This document shows, piece by piece, positions 59,003 to 64,000 of a stretch of DNA of 64,000 nt. Within the stretch, counting starts at the first letter, position 1; each line of letters begins with the position of its first letter. Location of the stretch: the NCBI RefSeq assembly GCF_900460525.1, contig NZ_UHIY01000001.1:62001-126000 (forward strand), in the 5' to 3' direction. The notes beneath the pieces were generated by a model, which searched no databases, had not been told where the DNA came from, and saw only the letters and a program-made list of their open reading frames with translations. Source of the DNA: Yersinia kristensenii. Lineage in GTDB: Bacteria; Pseudomonadota; Gammaproteobacteria; Enterobacterales; Enterobacteriaceae. The position numbers were made by a program, and so were the translations under genes.

Positions 59003-59326
59003 TCAGACGTTAAAGCTTTCACCACATCCGCACTCATTAGAGACATTCGGATTGTTGAATTTAAAGCCTTCGTTCAGACCTTCTTTGACGAAATCCAGCT
59101 CGGTGCCGTCAAGATAGACCATGCTTTTGCCGTCGATGATCACTTTCACGCCTTTGTCTTCAAAAACGATATCGTCATCGTTCATTTCATCAACAAATTC
59201 CAGGACATATGCCATACCGGAGCAGCCCGACGTCCGCACGCCTAAGCGCAGACCTAAGCCCTTACCACGGTGATTTAAAAAGGCGCTGACCCGTTGTGCA
59301 GCACTGTCGCTGATTGATATCGACAT
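59003..59326 (-). CDS. iscA: A-type Fe-S carrier IscA
   Basis: A 107-aa cluster carrier. The three ligand cysteines are in SGCSGMAY and near the C-terminus in CGCGESF. It passes clusters from IscU to apo-targets. It begins 35 nt after iscU. Confidence 0.97.
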   Translation of the reverse strand: MSISISDSAAQRVSAFLNHRGKGLGLRLGVRTSGCSGMAYVLEFVDEMNDDDIVFEDKGVKVIIDGKSMVYLDGTELDFVKEGLNEGFKFNNPNVSNECGCGESFNV

Positions 59327-59361
59327 ACAACAACCTCAACTCTAAAGAACCTATGTTACAA

Positions 59362-59748
59362 CTACTTGGCAGTATGTTTGCTTTTGTAGTCGGCGATAGC
59401 TGCTTTAATGGCATCTTCAGCCAAAATTGAGCAGTGAATTTTGACTGGCGGTAACTCCAGCTCTTCTGCGATCTGAGTATTCTTGATCGCTTCAGCCTGC
59501 TCGAGAGACTTACCTTTCATCCATTCAGTTACCAGAGAGCTGGAAGCAATAGCAGAGCCGCAGCCATAAGTTTTGAAACGCGCATCTTCAATGATGCCAG
59601 CGTCGTTAACTTTAATCTGCAACTTCATGACATCACCACAAGCGGGTGCGCCAACCATGCCGCTACCAATGGTAGGATCTGCGTTGTCGAATGACCCGAC
59701 GTTACGTGGGTTTTCGTAGTGATCGATTACTTTTTCGCTGTAAGCCAT
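59362..59748 (-). CDS. iscU: Fe-S scaffold IscU
   Basis: A 128-aa scaffold. Ligand cysteines are in PACGDVM, YGCGSAIASS and HCSILAED; the HscA-recognition motif LPPVK is present at about 99-103. It receives sulfur from IscS and builds the cluster. Confidence 0.97.
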   Translation of the reverse strand: MAYSEKVIDHYENPRNVGSFDNADPTIGSGMVGAPACGDVMKLQIKVNDAGIIEDARFKTYGCGSAIASSSLVTEWMKGKSLEQAEAIKNTQIAEELELPPVKIHCSILAEDAIKAAIADYKSKHTAK

Positions 59749-59778
59749 GTGATTACTCCTGAGTCTTAAAGTCTGGAA

Positions 59779-61008
59779 TTAATGGTGAGACCATTCAATG
59801 CTGCTGATATCCACGCCCTGCTTGAACATATCCCACAACGGAGACAAGTCACGCAGACGCCCAATGGATTTGCGTACCAGCGCAATGGCGTAGTCGATCT
59901 CTTCTTCAGTGGTGAAACGCCCCAGAGAGAAACGAATTGAACTGTGGGCCAGTTCGTCGTTCATCCCCAACGCACGCAACACATAAGAAGGTTCCAGACT
60001 CGCGGAAGTACAGGCTGAACCCGATGAAACAGCCAAATCTTTCAGTGCCATGATGAGCGACTCACCTTCAACATAGTTGAAACTGATGTTCAGAATGCCA
60101 GGTGCGCCATTCTCTAAATCGCCATTCAGGTAAACTTCTTCAATATCTTTGAGGCCATTCCACAACCGCAGGCGCAGCGAACGCAGACGCGCTGCTTCGC
60201 TTTCCATCTCTTCTTTGGCGATGCGGTAAGCTTCACCCATGCCCGCTATCTGATGAACCGGTAAAGTCCCTGAACGCATACCGCGCTCATGACCACCACC
60301 GTGCTGCTGTGCTTCAATGCGAATACGGGGTTTACGACGAACAAACAGTGCACCAATGCCCATCGGGCCATAAACTTTATGTGCAGAGAAAGACATCAAA
60401 TCGACTTTCAGTTTGCTCAAATCAATAGGTAATTTACCGACGCTTTGTGTCGCATCAACATGGAAAATGATCCCGCGACTACGGCACATTTCGCCGATGG
60501 CCGCGATATCCTGCACCACACCGATTTCATTGTTCACGTGCATGATAGAAACCAGAATGGTGTCTTCACGCATGGCGGCTTCAAGCTGTTTCAGGTCGAT
60601 AATACCGTTAGACTGCGGTGCCAGATAAGTCACTTCGAAGCCTTCACGCTCCAACTGGCGACAAGTATCCAACACGGCTTTATGTTCGGTCTTACAGGTG
60701 ATGATGTGCTTGCCTTTCTTCTGGTAGAAGTTAGCAGCACCTTTAATCGCAAGGTTATCGGACTCCGTTGCACCGGAGGTGAAGACTATCTCGCGAGGGT
60801 CGGCACCTACCAATGCAGCAATATCATTACGTGCAATATCAACAGCTTCTTCTGCTTGCCAGCCAAACTTATGAGAACGAGAGGCGGGGTTACCAAAAAT
60901 ACCGTCCAGAGTCAGGTACTGCATCATTTTTTCAGCGACACGAGGGTCTACCGGGGTCGTTGCTGCATAATCCAGATAGATCGGTGTCTTTATTTTTGAT
61001 TCGGTCAT
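59779..61008 (-). CDS. iscS: Cysteine desulfurase IscS
   Basis: A 409-aa PLP enzyme that delivers sulfur to IscU, tRNA thiolation and other pathways. The PLP lysine is in [10 protein letters not shown] (near 211) and the persulfide Cys in [14 protein letters not shown] (near 333). The N-terminus [19 protein letters not shown] is five residues longer than E. coli IscS (404 aa). It starts 53 nt after iscR. Confidence 0.96.
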   Translation of the reverse strand: MTESKIKTPIYLDYAATTPVDPRVAEKMMQYLTLDGIFGNPASRSHKFGWQAEEAVDIARNDIAALVGADPREIVFTSGATESDNLAIKGAANFYQKKGKHIITCKTEHKAVLDTCRQLEREGFEVTYLAPQSNGIIDLKQLEAAMREDTILVSIMHVNNEIGVVQDIAAIGEMCRSRGIIFHVDATQSVGKLPIDLSKLKVDLMSFSAHKVYGPMGIGALFVRRKPRIRIEAQQHGGGHERGMRSGTLPVHQIAGMGEAYRIAKEEMESEAARLRSLRLRLWNGLKDIEEVYLNGDLENGAPGILNISFNYVEGESLIMALKDLAVSSGSACTSASLEPSYVLRALGMNDELAHSSIRFSLGRFTTEEEIDYAIALVRKSIGRLRDLSPLWDMFKQGVDISSIEWSHH

Positions 61009-61061
61009 TGCTCTTATGCTCCGTACATCACTTCCAAAACGTAAAATTCCGCAGACTCTGC

Positions 61062-61556
61062 TTATGCGCGCAGATTGACGTTAATCGTCTCTTGCGGTCG
61101 GCCATTGGCCGTACGGCGCGTATCGTTATTTTGACGATCCGCAACCTCAAGAATATCTTGGTTATTAACCAGTTCCGCCAATGTGATGTTGTTGAGGAAG
61201 CTGCTAATGCGCTCGCTCAAATCACGCCACAAAGTATGAGTCAGGCAACGATCGCCACCCTGACAACCTTCTTTACCCTGGCAACGGGTAGCATCGACAG
61301 ATTCATCAACGGCAGTGATAACCGCACCGACCGCGATTGCTGATGCATCTTTACCCAGCAGGTAACCGCCACCTGGACCACGAACGCTGGCTACTAAGCC
61401 ATTTTTGCGTAACCGTGAAAAAAGCTGTTCCAAGTAGGATAATGAAATCCCCTGACGTTCAGAAATATCGGCCAGAGGAACTGGCCCGTCATGGGAATGT
61501 AATGCTACATCAAGCATAGCGGTCACGGCATAACGGCCTTTGGATGTCAGTCTCAT
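61062..61556 (-). CDS. iscR: Fe-S sensing regulator IscR
   Basis: A 164-aa Rrf2-family regulator. An N-terminal winged helix ([19 protein letters not shown]) is followed by the [2Fe-2S] ligand cysteines in [17 protein letters not shown] (about 92, 98, 104). Holo-IscR represses the isc operon; apo-IscR activates other genes. In Yersinia IscR also controls the type III regulator lcrF (established for Y. pseudotuberculosis). The ATG at 61556 is the family start. Confidence 0.96.
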   Translation of the reverse strand: MRLTSKGRYAVTAMLDVALHSHDGPVPLADISERQGISLSYLEQLFSRLRKNGLVASVRGPGGGYLLGKDASAIAVGAVITAVDESVDATRCQGKEGCQGGDRCLTHTLWRDLSERISSFLNNITLAELVNNQDILEVADRQNNDTRRTANGRPQETINVNLRA

Positions 61557-61598
61557 AGCTAAAATTACCTGTTGGTGAGAACAAGCCAGAACTTTGAC

Positions 61599-61648
61599 AT
61601 ACCCGAGTGTTTCAGTCAACTATTTAACCTAGTAAATCGCTCAAGTAT
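61599..61648 (-). promoter_or_regulatory. Pair of adjacent type 1 IscR sites before iscR
   Basis: Two abutting 25-nt windows. The proximal one (61599-61623), ATAGTTGACT...CTCGGGTAT, matches the type 1 consensus ATASYYGACTRWWWYAGTCRRSTAT at 24 of 25 positions by my count; the distal one (61624-61648), ATACTTGAGC...TAGGTTAA, at about 19. This mirrors the E. coli iscR autorepression region. Confidence 0.85.
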
Positions 61649-61712
61649 TATTTAACAATTACATTTTCAATAATATGGACCAGTTTCTATAATAACCAAT
61701 TGATATAAGGCA

Positions 61713-62486
61713 TTAATTTTTGTTGTTATGCTCGCTGACATCAGCACCACGTTGTGGGTATTTATCTTGTTTCTCAATGGATGTCAGCATTCCACGCAGA
61801 ATATTCAGCTCTTGAGCTTCCGGACGCGCACGGGTAAAAAGGCGGCGCAACTTGCTCATAATCTGCCCCGGATGGGCTTGGCGAATAAAGCCCGTATGAG
61901 ACAAAACCTGTTCCAGATGCAGATAGAAACGCTCTAGATCATCCACTAATGGATAAGGGGCTTCCTCTTCTTCTACTATTGGGGCAGCCGCTTGCTGTCT
62001 ATCAAGAAAAGCCACTCGCACTTCATAGGCTAAAATTTGCACCGCCATGGCCAGATTCAGAGAACTGTATTCCGGGTTGGCTGGGATTGCCACATGATAA
62101 TGGCACTTTTGTAGCTCATCATTCGTCAAGCCGACCCGCTCACGACCAAACACCAGTGCTACCGGCGCATGTTCAGCTTCACGTGCGCTGCGCACGCCAC
62201 ATTCACGCGGCTCTAGCATTGGCCAAGGCAAAGTACGCGAACGGGCGCTAGTTCCGACTACCAAACTGCATCCCGCCAGCGCTTCATCCAGGGTATCCAC
62301 GATGGTGGCGTTGCCAATCACATCACTGGCACCAGCAGACAATGCAATTGCCTGAGAATCCGGTTTGACCAAAGGATTGACCAGATACAAATTGGTTAAT
62401 CCCATTGTTTTCATGGCCCTGGCTGTCGAACCCATATTGCCAGTGTGTGAGGTTTCAACCAAAACGATACGAATATTGTGTAACAT
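61713..62486 (-). CDS. trmJ: tRNA Cm32/Um32 methyltransferase TrmJ
   Basis: A 257-aa SPOUT-class enzyme. Knot-region sequence [15 protein letters not shown] and the [15 protein letters not shown] segment are diagnostic. It 2'-O-methylates position 32 of several tRNAs. It lies upstream of iscR on the same strand and is divergent from suhB, as in E. coli. Confidence 0.95.
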   Translation of the reverse strand: MLHNIRIVLVETSHTGNMGSTARAMKTMGLTNLYLVNPLVKPDSQAIALSAGASDVIGNATIVDTLDEALAGCSLVVGTSARSRTLPWPMLEPRECGVRSAREAEHAPVALVFGRERVGLTNDELQKCHYHVAIPANPEYSSLNLAMAVQILAYEVRVAFLDRQQAAAPIVEEEEAPYPLVDDLERFYLHLEQVLSHTGFIRQAHPGQIMSKLRRLFTRARPEAQELNILRGMLTSIEKQDKYPQRGADVSEHNNKN

Positions 62487-62604
62487 ACAAACTCTGAGGG
62501 TAACGGGGAATCGGCATATCTTAACACAGACATAGGAATTTATCCGAACCCCTGCTATACTACGCGCCGTTTCTCGTTCTTTAACATCCTAGTGGAAGAT
62601 ACCC

Positions 62605-63411
62605 ATGCATCCGATGCTGACTATCGCCATACGCGCTGCGCGTAAGGCCGGTAACCTGATTGCCAAAAATTATGAAACTCCGGACGCTGTCGAAGCGAGC
62701 CAGAAAGGCAGTAATGACTTTGTTACCAATGTTGACCGCGACTCAGAGAGTCTAATTGTTGACGTTATCCGTAAATCTTACCCAAAACACACCATTATTG
62801 GTGAAGAATGTGGTGAGTTACTCGGCGAAGACTATGATGTGCAATGGGTTATTGATCCGCTGGATGGCACTACCAACTTCATCAAACGTCTCCCTCATTT
62901 CGCAGTCTCTATCGCCGTGCGCATCAAAGGCCGTACCGAAGTTGCTGTGGTTTATGACCCAATGCGTAACGAACTGTTTACCGCTACCCGTGGTCAAGGC
63001 GCTCAGTTAAACGGCTACCGTTTGCGTGGCACCAATGCCAAAGATTTAGACGGCACTATTCTGGCAACCGGCTTCCCATTCAAAGTGAAACAACATGCTC
63101 CCGCTTATCTGCGTGTTGTGGGCAAACTGTTTGAACAGTGTGCTGATTTTCGTCGCACCGGTTCCGCGGCGCTGGATCTGGCTTATGTTGCCGCAGGCCG
63201 TGTTGATGGTTTCTTTGAAATTGGCTTGAAGCCTTGGGATTTTGCCGGTGGCGAGCTGTTAGTTCGTGAGTCCGGTGGTGTAGTAACTGACTTTGCAGGC
63301 GGCCATAACCACTTCAGTTCTGGCAATATCGTGGCCGGTAATCCACGTGTGGTGAAAGGTATTCTTCAGTCCATAGTTCAGGCCGAAGTGAGTGACGCCC
63401 TGAAGCGTTAA
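62605..63411 (+). CDS. suhB: Inositol-1-monophosphatase / Nus cofactor SuhB
   Basis: A 268-aa protein (E. coli 267 aa). The Mg-binding motifs are GEECGELLG and WVIDPLDGTTNF, with PWDFAGGELLVRESGG near the C-terminus. It dephosphorylates inositol 1-phosphate and also joins rRNA antitermination complexes. The ATG at 62605 has AGTGGAAG upstream. Confidence 0.96.
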   Translation: MHPMLTIAIRAARKAGNLIAKNYETPDAVEASQKGSNDFVTNVDRDSESLIVDVIRKSYPKHTIIGEECGELLGEDYDVQWVIDPLDGTTNFIKRLPHFAVSIAVRIKGRTEVAVVYDPMRNELFTATRGQGAQLNGYRLRGTNAKDLDGTILATGFPFKVKQHAPAYLRVVGKLFEQCADFRRTGSAALDLAYVAAGRVDGFFEIGLKPWDFAGGELLVRESGGVVTDFAGGHNHFSSGNIVAGNPRVVKGILQSIVQAEVSDALKR

Positions 63412-63414
63412 TTC

Positions 63415-63541
63415 TATACTCGTCATACTTCAAGCTGCATGTGCGTTGGCTGCGTTCAATAACCCGAATCACTTACTGATGTAAGCTCATCGGGATTTTC
63501 TCTCTTGCTGCCTTCCTGCAACTCGAATTATTTAGAGTATA
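63415..63541. repeat. ERIC element (127 bp) after suhB
   Basis: Full-length copy from TATACTCGTCATACTTCAAGC to TTTAGAGTATA with core ACCCGAATCACTTACTGATG / TAAGCTCATCGGGAT. Confidence 0.92.
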
Positions 63542-63561
63542 TATGAATGACGGTTTGATAC

Positions 63562-63597
63562 AAAAAAGCCAGTCGGCTAACCCTGACTGGCTTTTTT
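63562..63597. terminator. Bidirectional terminator after suhB
   Basis: AAAAAAGCCAGTC / GACTGGCTTTTTT, 13-bp stem, between convergent suhB and the nickel/cobalt exporter gene. Confidence 0.88.
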
Positions 63598-63606
63598 ATT
63601 GTTCAT

Positions 63607-64000
63607 TTAACGCCCGAATGGCCGGACTCCGCCGATAAAGTCCGGTTGGCTGGAAAGATAAAGCAGAGTACCGGCAAACAGCAGAATAATTCCGCCGGTT
63701 AATGCCAATGTCGCCCAAGCTATCCCTCCCCATGCTGCGGGTGCCCGCTTACGGCTTAAATGCACCGCTAACCGTCGCGCATAGTGAACAAACAATGCCA
63801 GCAATGAAATAGTCAATGACGTGCCGATGGCCATGGCAATAGCCGAAAAAATACCCCACCAATAAACCCCAATTACTTTAGCAAACAGCAGCACCATAAT
63901 CGCGCCAGAGCAAGGCCGCATCCCCATCGCCAACACAATGGCCAGACGGGTGCGCCAGTCGTTGCCCGCTTGCAGTTCTTGCGAACTCGGCATATGGCGA
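63607..64000 (-). CDS. NicO-family nickel/cobalt exporter, C-terminal part (truncated by window)
   Basis: About 131 codons of the C-terminal part; the frame is open to the window edge, so the start lies beyond 64000. The signature GMRPCSGAIMVLLFAKVIGV and three hydrophobic segments match the last helices of RcnA/NicO-type transporters, which export Ni2+ and Co2+. Whether it is RcnA itself or a paralogue cannot be told from this part. Confidence 0.82.
   Translation of the reverse strand, partial: RHMPSSQELQAGNDWRTRLAIVLAMGMRPCSGAIMVLLFAKVIGVYWWGIFSAIAMAIGTSLTISLLALFVHYARRLAVHLSRKRAPAAWGGIAWATLALTGGIILLFAGTLLYLSSQPDFIGGVRPFGR

Noticed and set aside
7719..63541. Dispersed ~127-bp palindromes as a new mobile element or CRISPR-like repeats
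   Set aside because: Length, core words and arms agree with the known ERIC family, so the element type itself is not new; spacing and orientation are irregular, which excludes a CRISPR array.

Overview
The window is chromosomal DNA of an enterobacterium, most likely Yersinia (Y. enterocolitica-like or a close environmental relative). Protein sequences and gene order closely follow the Escherichia coli backbone (guaBA-xseA, der-bamB-yfgM-hisS-ispG-rodZ, rlmN-ndk, pbpC-yfhM, the isc operon, trmJ-suhB). Yersinia-type features are pilW inserted between rodZ and rlmN, an exported beta/gamma-crystallin protein beside ndk, and many 127-bp ERIC-type palindromes. The species call is inference from sequence only. 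No tRNA, rRNA, CRISPR array, insertion sequence or prophage was recognised.

Layout: 0-5.3 kb carries the 3' part of baeS, then baeR, yegP, trhP (yegQ), the small RNA gene cyaR and yegS. 5.4-11.3 kb is a sorbitol operon, srlA-srlE-srlB-srlD-gutM-srlR-gutQ, loosened by ERIC elements. 11.3-19.3 kb is accessory: ivy, an unknown 287-aa protein, thiD under a TPP riboswitch, a GNAT acetyltransferase, an AT-rich unknown 246-aa gene and a three-subunit gluconate 2-dehydrogenase operon with a perfectly symmetrical CRP-like site. 19.3-21.2 kb encodes the first exported beta/gamma-crystallin-like protein. 21.4-37.8 kb is conserved backbone, mostly on the minus strand. 38-40.6 kb encodes a second, larger exported beta/gamma-crystallin protein whose last ~90 residues look GNAT-like. 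40.8-48.3 kb is the periplasmic pair pbpC and alpha-2-macroglobulin yfhM. 48.3-53 kb is a type V autotransporter with eight near-identical 102-bp repeats. 53-61.7 kb holds sseB, pepB and the isc iron-sulfur operon with its IscR-type operator pair. The end has trmJ, suhB and a truncated NicO-family nickel/cobalt exporter gene.

How the parts connect: srl genes import and phosphorylate sorbitol and oxidise it to fructose 6-phosphate under SrlR/GutM control. IscR senses cluster status and represses the isc operon that builds [2Fe-2S]/[4Fe-4S] clusters needed by IspG and RlmN in the same window. PbpC and YfhM form a periplasmic repair/defence pair. The least described material is a set of AT-rich islets on a conserved backbone: the unknown gene at 14.8 kb, the two crystallin-type exported proteins and the repeat-rich autotransporter. 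These are the best candidates for undescribed host- or competitor-directed factors.
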